Part shown: positions 1 through 8,548 of the stretch, one piece after another
Layout of the letters: each line of letters starts with the position of its first letter
Position numbering within the stretch: the first letter of the stretch is position 1
Origin: Nonomuraea africana
Lineage (GTDB): Bacteria; Actinomycetota; Actinomycetes; Streptosporangiales; Streptosporangiaceae
Assembly (NCBI RefSeq): GCF_014873535.1
Contig: NZ_JADBEF010000001.1
Coordinates: 744,001-808,000, forward strand
Direction: 5' to 3'
DNA: 64,000 bases
Made by a program: the position numbers and the translations under genes
The notes under the pieces: generated by a model
Told to the model about the DNA's origin: nothing
The model's database searches: none
The model's input: only the letters and a program-made list of their open reading frames with translations

Positions 1-584
1 ACCCGTTCGGCATGTCCTTCAAGCACATCAGGGTCAGCGACCTCATCCTCGTCAACCACGAGGGCAAGGTGGTCGAGGGCCGCTACCACGTCAACGAGGC
101 CGCGTTCGCGATCCACTCCCAGGTCCACCAGGCCAGGCCCGAGGTGGTCGCCGCGGCGCACAGCCACTCGGTGCACGGCAGGGCGCTGTCGGCACTCGGC
201 CAGACCATCGAGCCGATCACCCAGGACGCCTGCGCCTTCTACCAGGACAACGGGCTGTTCGACGACTACACGGGCGTCGTGACCGATCTGGAGGAGGGCA
301 AGAGGATCGCCGCAGCGCTCGGCTCGCACAAGGCGGTCGTGCTGCGCAACCACGGCCTGCTGACGGTCGGGAGCACCGTGGACGCGGCCGCGTGGTGGTT
401 CATCACGATGGAGCGGTCGGCGCAGGTGCAGCTGCTGGCGAAGGCGGCGGGACAGGTGGTGCCGATCTCGCACGAGAACGCCGAGCTCACGCACCAGCAG
501 ATCGGCAACGACCTGGTCGGATGGATCAACTACCAGCCGTTGCACGACCAGATCGTCCGCGAACAGCCCGACCTGTTCGAGTGA
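1..584 (+). CDS. Class II aldolase/adducin family protein (5' end outside window)
   Basis: The reading frame is open from the window edge and already reads P-F-G before the first ATG at 12, so the N-terminal part (usually about 60 residues carrying GNISxR-type motifs) is missing. The visible part has the family's metal-binding histidines: an AAHSHSVHG segment and a later LRNHGLL segment. Family members are zinc-dependent sugar-phosphate aldolases, epimerases or decarboxylases; the substrate cannot be told from this fragment. A stem-loop follows the stop at about 57 bp. The next gene is convergent, so this is the last gene of its transcript. Confidence 0.85.
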   Translation, partial: PFGMSFKHIRVSDLILVNHEGKVVEGRYHVNEAAFAIHSQVHQARPEVVAAAHSHSVHGRALSALGQTIEPITQDACAFYQDNGLFDDYTGVVTDLEEGKRIAAALGSHKAVVLRNHGLLTVGSTVDAAAWWFITMERSAQVQLLAKAAGQVVPISHENAELTHQQIGNDLVGWINYQPLHDQIVREQPDLFE

Positions 585-640
585 TCCCGCTCCACCAGCA
601 GCGGGGTCTTCCCGTGGAAGCGCGGCCCGTCTCCCGAGGC

Positions 641-674
641 GGGGGCCGGTCCTCAGGCGAGGCGGCCGGCCCCC
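641..674 (+). terminator. Stem-loop after the aldolase gene
   Basis: GGGGGCCGG (641-649) pairs perfectly with CCGGCCCCC (666-674) across a 16-nt loop. There is no U-tract, which is common for actinomycete terminators. It lies between convergent genes, so it may serve either strand. Confidence 0.5.
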
Positions 675-679
675 GGGGC

Positions 680-786
680 GCGTGGCTGGGATCTTGAGGG
701 CGAGGGGCTCCGGTGCGTGGCTGGGGTCTCGGGGGCGAGGGGGCCCGGGCGCGTGGCCTGAGGGCTCGGGGTGAGGGCGGTCAGTG
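680..786. repeat. Three imperfect ~35-bp GC-rich tandem units
   Basis: Units start at about 680, 715 and 751, each opening with GCGTGGCTGGG or a variant and continuing with a run like TCTCGGGGGCGAGG. The array fills the gap between convergent genes and runs into the last codons of the downstream ABC ATPase gene. No coding signal is seen in it. Confidence 0.6.
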
Positions 787-1431
787 GGCGGGCTGGGCGG
801 TCCAGGAGACGGTGGAGTCGGCCCAGCGGTCCAGGAGGACCTGGTCGTGGCTGATCGCCAGCACGCCCGCCCCCGTCCGCGCCTGGTACGCCAGAACCAC
901 CGCCACCAGGTGCGCCTGCGTGGACGCGTCCAGCATCGTGGTCATCTCGTCGCAGATCAGGTAGCGCGGCTCCAGCGTCAGCGCCCTGGCCAGGCAGGCC
1001 CGCTGCAACTGCCCGTCGGACACCTCGTGCGGACGCCGCGTGAGCAGGTCGCCGGTCAGTCCCACCTCACCCGCCAGCGCGGCGACCATGGCGGGCGCGG
1101 GCCGGCCCGCCGCCACGAGCGGTTCGGCGATGATCTCCCGTAGTGTCATGCGCGGATCGACGGCCGTCCTCGGCTGCTGGTAGAGCAGTGCCACGCTGGT
1201 TCTCAGGGAGCGGGGCGCGCGCTGCCGCCACCGGGACACGACGGCGCCGTCGATCGACACCTCGCCCGAGGCGGGCCGCAGCATCAGCGACAGCACCCTG
1301 GCCAGCGTCGACTTCCCGCAGCCGCTGGGCCCGCCGAGCCCCACGGTACGGCCCGCCGGCACCTCCAGCGAGACGCCCGTCAGCACGGGGCGCCTGCCGT
1401 ACCCGACGGTGATGTCACGCGCCCTGAGCAT
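781..1431 (-). CDS. ABC importer ATP-binding protein (DppF/NikE type)
   Basis: A 216-residue nucleotide-binding subunit, last gene of a leftward five-gene importer. Walker A reads GPSGCGKST (about residue 34), the Q-loop lies in LLYQQPRT, the signature is the variant VSDGQ instead of LSGGQ, Walker B is YLICDEMT, and the switch His is in ISHDQ. In Walker B the usual glutamate follows the aspartate (DE). The protein is short for a DppF-like subunit (usually 260-330 residues) because it lacks the C-terminal oligopeptide-binding tail, which suits the NikE/short type. It overlaps the preceding ATPase gene by 17 bp, so translation is probably coupled. It would act on the cytoplasmic face with its partner ATPase. 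Confidence 0.88.
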   Translation of the reverse strand: MLRARDITVGYGRRPVLTGVSLEVPAGRTVGLGGPSGCGKSTLARVLSLMLRPASGEVSIDGAVVSRWRQRAPRSLRTSVALLYQQPRTAVDPRMTLREIIAEPLVAAGRPAPAMVAALAGEVGLTGDLLTRRPHEVSDGQLQRACLARALTLEPRYLICDEMTTMLDASTQAHLVAVVLAYQARTGAGVLAISHDQVLLDRWADSTVSWTAQPAH

Positions 1432-2365
1432 GGGCGGCCTCCCTGAGCGGATGATGACAGGACACCCCTGCCGACATGGGGGGCCGCGCCGCGCACGCCC
1501 CCGTGGCGTGTGCGCAGCGCGGCGCGAACGCGCAGCCCTCGGGCAGCGCGGTCAGCTCGGGCGGCATCCCCTGGATGGCCACGAACTCCCTGTCGGGTTG
1601 CGCGGCGAGGAGTCCCGCCGCGTAGGGGTGGCGGGGCCGGTCGAGGAGCTCTGCCGCGGGACCGACCTCGACCAGGCGGCTGGCGTACATCACGGCGAGG
1701 TGGTCGGCGACCTGCGCCGCGGCGCGCAGGTCGTGGGTGATGACCAGCACCGCCCTGCCCTCCTCGCACAGCTCGCGCAGCACCGCCATGGTCCGCTCCA
1801 CCAGCGGCCGGTCGAGGCCGCTGGTCGGCTCGTCGGCGATCAGCAGCCCGGGGTCGCCGGCCAGCGCGATCGCGTTGGCCACCCGCTGGGCCATGCCGCC
1901 CGACAGCTCGTGCGGATAGCGGTCCAGGTCGCGGGGGGCCAGCCCGAAGCGCTCGGCCAGCTCCGTCGCGCTGCTGGTGGACCCGAGCTCCTCGAGCGCC
2001 TCCTCCAGCTGCGCCCGCGCGGTGCGGACGGGGGTGAGGTGCGTGGCGGGGCTCTGCGGGATCAGCCCGATCTCGCGACCGCGCACCCTGCTCGCGAGGA
2101 CGGCGGGCGAGGCCGACAGCAGGTCCAGCTCCGGGGAGAGCTCCGGGGAGAGCGCCGAGGAGAGCATCGCCTGCCCCGACACCCGTGCGTTGCCGGGCAG
2201 CAGGCCGAGCAACGCGTGGGCGAGGACGGACTTGCCGCAGCCGGACTCGCCGACCAGCGCCAGGCACTCGCCCTGCCGTACCGAGAAGGAGGCGTCGGTG
2301 ACCGCGCGGACGGTGGCCCCGGGGATGGAGAAGCTCACCGTGAGCCCGTTGACCTCGAGTTTCAC
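1415..2365 (-). CDS. ABC importer ATP-binding protein (DppD/OppD type)
   Basis: A 316-residue ATPase partner of the previous protein. The start is placed at the GTG at 2365-2363 (VKLEVNGLTVSF), because it overlaps the permease stop as GTGA and matches the usual family N-terminus; upstream in-frame codons lie inside the permease gene. Walker A is GESGCGKS, the signature LSGGMAQR, Walker B LLIADEPTS, the H-loop ITHD. The C-terminal oligopeptide/dipeptide tail is present, including the Cys-rich CAFAPRC segment typical of DppD/OppD. It energises uptake of a peptide-, nickel- or chelate-type solute. Confidence 0.9.
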   Translation of the reverse strand: MKLEVNGLTVSFSIPGATVRAVTDASFSVRQGECLALVGESGCGKSVLAHALLGLLPGNARVSGQAMLSSALSPELSPELDLLSASPAVLASRVRGREIGLIPQSPATHLTPVRTARAQLEEALEELGSTSSATELAERFGLAPRDLDRYPHELSGGMAQRVANAIALAGDPGLLIADEPTSGLDRPLVERTMAVLRELCEEGRAVLVITHDLRAAAQVADHLAVMYASRLVEVGPAAELLDRPRHPYAAGLLAAQPDREFVAIQGMPPELTALPEGCAFAPRCAHATGACAARPPMSAGVSCHHPLREAAHAQGA

Positions 2366-3168
2366 AGCGCGAGCTCCGATCGCATCCGGGGGTTGAGCCG
2401 GTCGCGCCAGCGCTGAGAGAGCACCGACACCGCCAGCGTGGGCGCCAGGATGAACAGGCCGGGTGCGAGGCTGGACCACCAGTTGCCGGCCAGCAGCGAG
2501 CGCTGCCCGTCGTTGATCATGTTGCCGAGCGAGGCGAGGTGCGGCGGCAGGCCGAGGCCGAGGAAGCTCAGCGCCGTCTCGTGCCAGATGGCGTGCGGCA
2601 CCATCAGTACCATCGCCAGCAGCAGGTGCGGCACCAGGTGCGGCAGCAGGTGCCGGTAGATCACCCGGGAGCGGCTCGCGCCGCCCGAGATCGCGGCCTC
2701 CACGAAGGGCCGCCCGCGCAGCGACAGCACCTCGGAGCGGACGATGCGGGCGGCGGAGGTCCAGTGGGTGACGCCCACCGAGACGACCACGGCCACGGGG
2801 CTGGGCGCGAACATCGCCACGATGAAGATGCCGAGCAGCAGGTGCGGCAGCGAGGAGAAGCCGTCGACCACGCGCATCAGCAGCCGGTCGACGAGGCCGC
2901 CCGCGCTGCCCGCGGCGAGGCCGAGCGTGCCGCCGATGACCATGCTCACCAGCGCGGCGACCAGGCCGACGAGGACGGAGACGCGCAGGCCGTACACGCA
3001 GCGCAGCAGCACGTCGCGGCCCACCTCGTCGGTGCCGAGCGGGTGGGCGAGAGAGGGTGGCAGGCCGGCCGCGCGCAGGTCGACGAGTTGCTGGTCGAGC
3101 TGGAAGAGCGGCGGCACCAGCACGACGGCGAGGCCGAGCGCGACCAGGACGAAGGCGGCGGTTCTCAT
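2362..3168 (-). CDS. ABC importer permease (DppC/NikC type)
   Basis: A 268-residue integral membrane permease of the binding-protein-dependent family. It has an N-terminal membrane segment, the HPLGTDEVGRDV motif that marks DppC/OppC/NikC proteins, about five more hydrophobic spans, and the EAA loop (EAAISGGASRSRVIYRHLLP) that contacts the ATPase. It overlaps the flanking genes by 4 bp on both sides, so all four downstream genes look translationally coupled. The substrate is not evident from the permease. Confidence 0.9.
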   Translation of the reverse strand: MRTAAFVLVALGLAVVLVPPLFQLDQQLVDLRAAGLPPSLAHPLGTDEVGRDVLLRCVYGLRVSVLVGLVAALVSMVIGGTLGLAAGSAGGLVDRLLMRVVDGFSSLPHLLLGIFIVAMFAPSPVAVVVSVGVTHWTSAARIVRSEVLSLRGRPFVEAAISGGASRSRVIYRHLLPHLVPHLLLAMVLMVPHAIWHETALSFLGLGLPPHLASLGNMINDGQRSLLAGNWWSSLAPGLFILAPTLAVSVLSQRWRDRLNPRMRSELAL

Positions 3169-4124
3169 GAGGCGGTCCGTGGGTCGGCGACGCGGTAGGC
3201 GAGGTCGGCCAGCAGGTTGCCGGCGACGACGGCGAGGGTGCCGAGCAGGGTGAGCACGGCCAGCAGCGGGAAGTCCACCGACAGCGCCGCCTGGACGGTC
3301 GCCGAGGCGACGCCCGGCCAGGAGAAGACGGTCTCGACCAGGATCGCGCCGGTCACCAGCTCAGGCACCCTGGCGCCGACCAGGGTGAGGAACGGCAGCA
3401 GCGCGGCCCTGAGCGCGTGCCTGACGACCACGGTGCGCTCGCACAGGCCGCGCGACCTGGCGCCGATCACGAAGTCTTCGCGCAGGGTGGCGATGACCGA
3501 CTCCCTGACGTACAGCACGAGCCAGGACGACTGCGAGATCGCCAGGACCGTCACGGGCAGCACCATGTGGGCGGCGACGTCCAGCGGGTCGAGCGTGGTG
3601 GAGCCCGCGTCGGTCAGCCCTCCGGCGGGCAGCCATCGCAGGGTCACGGCGAAGACGTAGATCGCCGCGAGCGCCAGCCAGAACACCGGAGCGGACTCGT
3701 TGGCCAGCGCGCCGCCGGTGATGAGCCGGTCGAGGGCCGAGCCCTTGCGCCAGGCGGCCAGCGTGCCCACGATCAGGCTGCCGGCCAGCATGAGGACGAT
3801 CGCGCAGCCGGTGGCGAGCAGTGTCCACGGCAGCCGCTCGACGATGACGTCGAGGACGGGGCGGTTGAAGGAGTGCGAGTCGCCGAGCTCGCCGGAGACG
3901 AGGTTGCCGAGCCAGGTCGCGTACTGCTCGAGCAGCGGCCTGTCGAGGCCCCACTCGGCCCTGATCCTGGCGACGACCTCGGGGGAGGTGACCATCGCGC
4001 GGTCGCCGAGGTACTGGCGGACGGGGTCGAAGGGGGAGTTGGCGGCCAGCGCGAACATCGCGGCGGTGACCGCCAGCAGCAGCGGCACGGCGAAGGCCAG
4101 CCGCCAGAGCACGATCCTCAGCAT
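3165..4124 (-). CDS. ABC importer permease (DppB/NikB type)
   Basis: A 319-residue permease. The start is the ATG at 4124-4122 (MLRIVLWRLAF), which shares one base with the stop of the binding-protein gene (TGATG). The N-terminal span, the long periplasmic-side loop with GLDRPLLEQYATWL and the EAA loop around ARSRGL are standard DppB/NikB features. It pairs with the DppC-type permease to form the membrane channel. Confidence 0.9.
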   Translation of the reverse strand: MLRIVLWRLAFAVPLLLAVTAAMFALAANSPFDPVRQYLGDRAMVTSPEVVARIRAEWGLDRPLLEQYATWLGNLVSGELGDSHSFNRPVLDVIVERLPWTLLATGCAIVLMLAGSLIVGTLAAWRKGSALDRLITGGALANESAPVFWLALAAIYVFAVTLRWLPAGGLTDAGSTTLDPLDVAAHMVLPVTVLAISQSSWLVLYVRESVIATLREDFVIGARSRGLCERTVVVRHALRAALLPFLTLVGARVPELVTGAILVETVFSWPGVASATVQAALSVDFPLLAVLTLLGTLAVVAGNLLADLAYRVADPRTAS

Positions 4125-5632
4125 CAGACGGCGGGCTTCCAGGTGTGCAGGTCGCGGAAGAGGCCGCCGGTGGCGTGCTCGTGTGCGTCGACCGAGGGAG
4201 TGACGCCCTGGTAGTCGCCGCGGATGACGTACACGTGCTTGAGGAAGGCCAGGTAGGTCCAGGCCTCGTCCGCGTGGACGAGCCGCTGGAACTCCTGGTA
4301 GGCCTGCCTGCGGACGGCCGCGTCGGTGCTGGCCCTGCCCTTCTCCAGCGCGGCGTCGACCTTCGGATTGTCGTAGTGGCCCGGGTTGAAGAAGCCCTGC
4401 CCGGCGAACCTGGAGTGGAACAGCTCGAAGTTGACGTAGTCGGGGTCGTACGGGCTGCCGTAACCCATCATGAGCGCGTCCTTGGCCATGCGCGGCTCGA
4501 TCGCGTCCCAGTCGAGTCCGGCCAGCTTCACGTCGATGCCGATCTTCTTGGCGTCGGAGGCGACGGCCAGGGACAGCTCCTTGCGCAGCGAGTCTCCGGC
4601 CGGATACATCAGCGTGAAGCTCGCCCTGACGCCGTCGGGGCCCGGCTTGTGTCCCGCTTCGTCGAGCAGCTTCTTCGCCGCCTCCGGGTCGGTCCTGCCG
4701 GTGACCGACGGGTCGTGCCAGACGGTGTCGGGGGAGATCGGGCCGTAGGCGGGCTTGCCCGCCCCCGCCAGGATCGTGTCGACCATCGCCTGCCTGTCGA
4801 TGGCCAGGCTCACGGCCTTGCGGATCGCCACGTCGCCGGTGACCTTCTCCTTGAAGGGCCACATGATGCCGCGGTAGTCGGCGCTGTCGACCTTGTAGAC
4901 CTTGAGGCCCCGCTGGTTCTCGAACCTGGCCGCGGCCTTGGGCGGCAGGATCGTCGCGTCGAACTCACCGGCCGCAAGACGGGTGGCCCTGACGTTGTCG
5001 TCGGCCGCGAAGGTCACCACGACCCTGCCGATCGCGGGGGCGCCGCCCCAGTAGTCCTTGTTCGCCGCCATCACCACCTTGTCGCCGGGCGTCCAGGAGA
5101 CGAAGGTGTAGGGCCCGGTGCCGACCGGCCTGTTGGCGGGGAAGCCGCCGTCGGGGACGATGCCTAGCGTGGTGCGCTGAGCCAGCGGCGCGTAGGCATG
5201 CTTCAGCCTGAACTCCACCGTGTGGTCGTCCTTGGCGGTGACCGTGTCGATGGCCTCGTAGTCGCCGCCGATCGGCGAGCCCTTGACCGAGGTGTAGGTG
5301 TAGACGACGTCCTTGGCCGTCAGCGGCCTGCCGTCGTGGAAGCGCACGCCCTGGCGCAGGGTGAAGACGGCGCTCAGGCCGTCGGCCGCGATCGCCGGCG
5401 GGGCGGTGGCGAGGGCCGGCTTGAGCGTCAGGTCGGGGCTCCTGGCCATGAGGCCGTCGAACATCATCGACCCGCCGTCGGGTGCGTAGCCCTTGACCGG
5501 GTCCAGGGTCTCGAACTCCGAGCTGATCGCGATGACGAAGGCGTCGTCCGCGGCGGGGGCGGTGGAGGGTGCGGAACAGGCGGTCAGAGCGAGGACGGCG
5601 ACCAGCGCGGCCGGCCACAGGCGGGAGAGCAT
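4124..5632 (-). CDS. Family 5 extracellular solute-binding lipoprotein
   Basis: A 502-residue SBP_bac_5 protein that captures substrate for the importer encoded downstream. The start at 5632 gives a lipoprotein signal peptide ending in the lipobox LTAC, so the mature protein would be lipid-anchored outside the membrane. The early ETLDPVKGY segment, the RFHDGRPLTAKDVVYT block and VGTGPYTF are typical family 5 signatures. Candidate substrates are oligopeptides, nickel complexes or opine-type metallophores; the sequence does not decide. It lies 38 bp after a GlxA-type regulator on the same strand, so regulator and transporter probably form one transcript. Confidence 0.9.
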   Translation of the reverse strand: MLSRLWPAALVAVLALTACSAPSTAPAADDAFVIAISSEFETLDPVKGYAPDGGSMMFDGLMARSPDLTLKPALATAPPAIAADGLSAVFTLRQGVRFHDGRPLTAKDVVYTYTSVKGSPIGGDYEAIDTVTAKDDHTVEFRLKHAYAPLAQRTTLGIVPDGGFPANRPVGTGPYTFVSWTPGDKVVMAANKDYWGGAPAIGRVVVTFAADDNVRATRLAAGEFDATILPPKAAARFENQRGLKVYKVDSADYRGIMWPFKEKVTGDVAIRKAVSLAIDRQAMVDTILAGAGKPAYGPISPDTVWHDPSVTGRTDPEAAKKLLDEAGHKPGPDGVRASFTLMYPAGDSLRKELSLAVASDAKKIGIDVKLAGLDWDAIEPRMAKDALMMGYGSPYDPDYVNFELFHSRFAGQGFFNPGHYDNPKVDAALEKGRASTDAAVRRQAYQEFQRLVHADEAWTYLAFLKHVYVIRGDYQGVTPSVDAHEHATGGLFRDLHTWKPAV

Positions 5633-5670
5633 ATGCCTGACTTTAACTTGTACTTGCACATAACTCGCAA

Positions 5671-6621
5671 TTAGCTGCCGCGGAACGTCTGCCGGTACGC
5701 CAGTGGCGGCACCCCCACCGCGGCGTGCAGGTGCTGGCGCAGCGACACGGCCGTGCCGAACCCCGCGCGCTTGGCGATCTGCGCCACCGCCAGATCGGTG
5801 GTCTCCAGCAGGTGGCGGGCGTGCTCCACCCGCTGGCGGGCCAGCCAGCGGGCCGGGCTGAGCCCGGTCTCCTCGCGGAAGCGCCTGGTGAAGGTGCGCA
5901 CGCTCATCCTCGCGTGGTCGGCCAGCGCGGCCAGGTCGAGAGGGTCGTCGAGGTGCTCCAGCATCCACTGCCGCGTGGCGGCGGTGCCCGTCCCCGTGGG
6001 CTCGGGCAGCGGCCTGTCGATGAACTGCGCCTGCCCGCCCTCGCGCCACGGCGGCATCACGCAGCGGCGGGCCGTCCGGTTGGCCACCTCGCTGCCGTGG
6101 TCGCGGCGGATCACGTGCAGGCACAGGTCGAGCCCCGAGGCGACGCCCGCCGAGGTGAGCACGTCGCCGTCGTCGACGAACAACACGTCGGGGTCGACCC
6201 GCACCTGCGGGAAGAAGCGGCGCAGGGCGGCCGCGTGCATCCAGTGGGTGGTCGCGCGCCTGCCGTCGAGCAGGCCCGCCGCGGCCAGCACGAACGCGCC
6301 CGTGCAGATGGACATCACCCTCGGCCGCCCGCGCAGGGCGTCGCGCAGCCGGTCGGGGATGGTCCCCGAGGTCAGCGCGGGACCGCCGTGGACGCCCGGC
6401 ACCAGCACGGTGTCGGCGCTGTCGAGGACCTCGAGCCCGTGGTCGGGCAGCACGCTGTAGCCGGCTTTCGTCCTGACCGGAGCCCTGTCGAGCGAACAGG
6501 TGACGACCTCGTACAGATGACCGCCCTCGCCGTCGCGGGCCGACAGGAAGAGCTGGCCTGGGATGCCCAGGTCGAGCGGGGCGAAGTCGTCGAGCACGAC
6601 CACCGCGATCCGATGGGTCAT
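5671..6621 (-). CDS. GlxA/FtrA-type AraC family transcriptional regulator
   Basis: A 316-residue two-domain regulator. Residues 1 to about 190 form a DJ-1/PfpI (class I amidotransferase-like) domain; its nucleophile-elbow region reads SICTGAF, keeping the cysteine. The C-terminal third is an AraC double helix-turn-helix (LADHARMSVRTFTRRFREE, then IAKRAGFGTAVSLRQH). Proteins of this layout activate nearby catabolic or transport genes. It sits between the ABC importer (same strand) and an MFS gene (divergent), so both are possible targets. Confidence 0.88.
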   Translation of the reverse strand: MTHRIAVVVLDDFAPLDLGIPGQLFLSARDGEGGHLYEVVTCSLDRAPVRTKAGYSVLPDHGLEVLDSADTVLVPGVHGGPALTSGTIPDRLRDALRGRPRVMSICTGAFVLAAAGLLDGRRATTHWMHAAALRRFFPQVRVDPDVLFVDDGDVLTSAGVASGLDLCLHVIRRDHGSEVANRTARRCVMPPWREGGQAQFIDRPLPEPTGTGTAATRQWMLEHLDDPLDLAALADHARMSVRTFTRRFREETGLSPARWLARQRVEHARHLLETTDLAVAQIAKRAGFGTAVSLRQHLHAAVGVPPLAYRQTFRGS

Positions 6622-6693
6622 GGCCGGATTCTTTCACATATTGGCTATCAGGCCACTCATGCCGAAATATCGAGAGCCGGGAGAATCTTCGGC
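6622..6693. promoter_or_regulatory. Divergent promoter region with imperfect inverted repeat
   Basis: This 72-bp gap separates the GlxA-type regulator from the MFS gene. ATATTGGC (6638-6645) faces GCCGAAATAT (6661-6670), an imperfect dyad with arms about two helical turns apart. It could be the regulator's site for controlling itself and the transporter. No clear Shine-Dalgarno sequence precedes the MFS start. Confidence 0.35.
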
Positions 6694-7977
6694 ATGAGAG
6701 TGCATCGTGCGTGGCTGGTGGCAGGCGTCGCGTTTGTGGCGATCCTGGGCGCGGCGGGGTTCCGCGCGACCCCCGGAGTCCTGATCACCCCGCTCCACGA
6801 GGAGTTCGGCTGGTCCACCGGGGAGATCTCGCTCGCCGTCTCGATCAATCTGGTCCTGTACGGCCTGACCGCCCCCTTCGCCGCCGCTCTCATGGACCGC
6901 TTCGGCATGCGCAGGGTCGTCTCCGCCGCGCTCACCCTGGTCGCGCTCGGCAGCGGGCTGACCGTGTTCATGGGGGCAAGCTGGCAGCTCGTGCTCTGCT
7001 GGGGCGTGCTCGTCGGCCTGGGCACCGGCTCGATGGCACTGGTCTTCGTGGCGACCGTCACCGACCGGTGGTTCGTCAGGCACAGGGGCGTCGTCACGGG
7101 CGTGCTCACCGCCGGTGGGGCCACGGGTCAGCTCGCCTTCCTGCCCGTGCTGGCGTGGCTGGCCGAGGGGCCCGGCTGGCGGGTCGCCTCCCTCACCGTG
7201 ACGGCCGCCGCCCTGATCGTCGTGCCGCTGGTGTGGGTGTTCCTGCGCGACCACCCCTCCGACGTGGGCACCACCCCGCTCGGCGGCCCCGCCGTCGAGG
7301 TGCGCAGGCCGACGGCCAACGCCGCCGTCAGGGCGCTGGCCGTCCTGCGGAGCGCGGCGCGGACCCGCGCCTTCTGGTTCCTGGCGGGCGGCTTCGCCAT
7401 CTGCGGCGCGAGCACCAACGGCCTGGTCGGCACGCACTTCATCCCCGCGGCACACGACCACGGCATGCCCCAGGGCACCGCGGCGGGCCTGCTGGCGCTG
7501 GTCGGGATCTTCGACGTCGTCGGCACCGTCGCCTCCGGCTGGCTCAGCGACAAGGTCGACCCCAAGGTGCTGCTCGGCGTCTACTACGCGCTGCGCGGGC
7601 TGTCGCTCATGGTCCTGCCGGGGCTGTTCGCCGCCACCACCGAGCCGAGCATGTTGCTGTTCATCATCTTCTACGGCCTCGACTGGGTGGCCACAGTGCC
7701 GCCCACCGTCGCGCTGTGCAGGAAGATCTACGGCGCCGACGGCTCGGTGGTCTTCGGCTGGGTGTTCGCCTCCCACCAGGTCGGCGCGGCGATCGCCGCC
7801 GTCGGCGCCGGGCTCACCCGCGACCACCTGGGCGCCTACGACCTCGCCTGGTACGCCGCGGGCGCGCTGTGCCTGCTGGCGGCGGCGATGTCGCTGGCCG
7901 TGCGGCATGCTGGAACCCATGATGGTGCTCCCGCTGGTGGTCAGGATCGAACGCGCGACGCCTCCCGAGCGCACTGA
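6694..7977 (+). CDS. MFS transporter
   Basis: A 427-residue major facilitator protein with about twelve hydrophobic spans. The start is the ATG at 6694 (MRVHRAWLVAGVAFVAI), just before the first span. The motif A loop is recognisable as ALMDRFGMRRVV after span 2, and a degenerate copy (GWLSDKVDPKVL) follows span 8. The family includes monocarboxylate/oxalate-formate-like carriers and efflux pumps; the substrate is unknown. It is divergent from the GlxA-type regulator. Its 3' end overlaps the next gene by about 59 bp. Confidence 0.87.
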   Translation: MRVHRAWLVAGVAFVAILGAAGFRATPGVLITPLHEEFGWSTGEISLAVSINLVLYGLTAPFAAALMDRFGMRRVVSAALTLVALGSGLTVFMGASWQLVLCWGVLVGLGTGSMALVFVATVTDRWFVRHRGVVTGVLTAGGATGQLAFLPVLAWLAEGPGWRVASLTVTAAALIVVPLVWVFLRDHPSDVGTTPLGGPAVEVRRPTANAAVRALAVLRSAARTRAFWFLAGGFAICGASTNGLVGTHFIPAAHDHGMPQGTAAGLLALVGIFDVVGTVASGWLSDKVDPKVLLGVYYALRGLSLMVLPGLFAATTEPSMLLFIIFYGLDWVATVPPTVALCRKIYGADGSVVFGWVFASHQVGAAIAAVGAGLTRDHLGAYDLAWYAAGALCLLAAAMSLAVRHAGTHDGAPAGGQDRTRDASRAH

Positions 7978-8548
7978 CGCGCTGGAGGCGGCCGCCATGG
8001 CCGTGCTCGGCCTGCTCGACGACCCCGGCGAGTGGCAGGCCGAGCTCGAGACCTGGCAGTCCACGGGCAGGATCCGCAAGGTGGTGCGCAGGGCGCGCGG
8101 CGCCGAATGGCGCAGGGCGCTCGAGCTGCCCGGCCGTACGGTCGAGCACGGCAGCGCGGAGGTGCGCGTCCACCCGCCCGTCCCGCTGGACGCCTGGCCG
8201 AAGGAGCTGGCCAAGCTGCAGGTGGGCGGCACGGAGCTGGCCGACTCCGCCGAGCCGGGACCGGCCGAACCGCCGGTCCTGTGGGAGAACCCGGCGCTGG
8301 AGATGTCGGCGGGCAAGGCGATGGCCCAGGCGGGTCACGCCGCCCAGCTGGCCTGGTGGGCCAGCTCGCCCGAGGACCGGGCGGTCTGGCGCGCCATGGG
8401 GCTGAGGGTCTCGGTGCGCAGGGCCGAGGGCTTCGACGAGCTGGCCGCCGGTGGGCTGCCCGTCGTGCGCGACGCGGGGTTCACCGAGATCGCGCCGGGC
8501 TCGTGCACGTTCGTCGCGGACGTGCCGTGGCTGCGCGTCAGATCGTGA
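7919..8548 (+). CDS. Peptidyl-tRNA hydrolase 2-like protein
   Basis: A protein of about 209 residues. The C-terminal half contains NPALEMSAGKAMAQAGHAAQ, close to the Pth2 core (KMSxGKxxAQxxHA), and ends with the TFVADVPW strand seen in actinobacterial Pth2-like proteins. Classical Pth2 is about 120 residues and recycles peptidyl-tRNA; here an N-terminal extension of about 120 residues has no motif I recognise. Starts at 7907, 7919 and 7922 are possible, all overlapping the MFS gene; 7919 is a compromise. The 3' end overlaps the convergent DUF3616 gene by 11 bp. Confidence 0.7.
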   Translation: MMVLPLVVRIERATPPERTDALEAAAMAVLGLLDDPGEWQAELETWQSTGRIRKVVRRARGAEWRRALELPGRTVEHGSAEVRVHPPVPLDAWPKELAKLQVGGTELADSAEPGPAEPPVLWENPALEMSAGKAMAQAGHAAQLAWWASSPEDRAVWRAMGLRVSVRRAEGFDELAAGGLPVVRDAGFTEIAPGSCTFVADVPWLRVRS

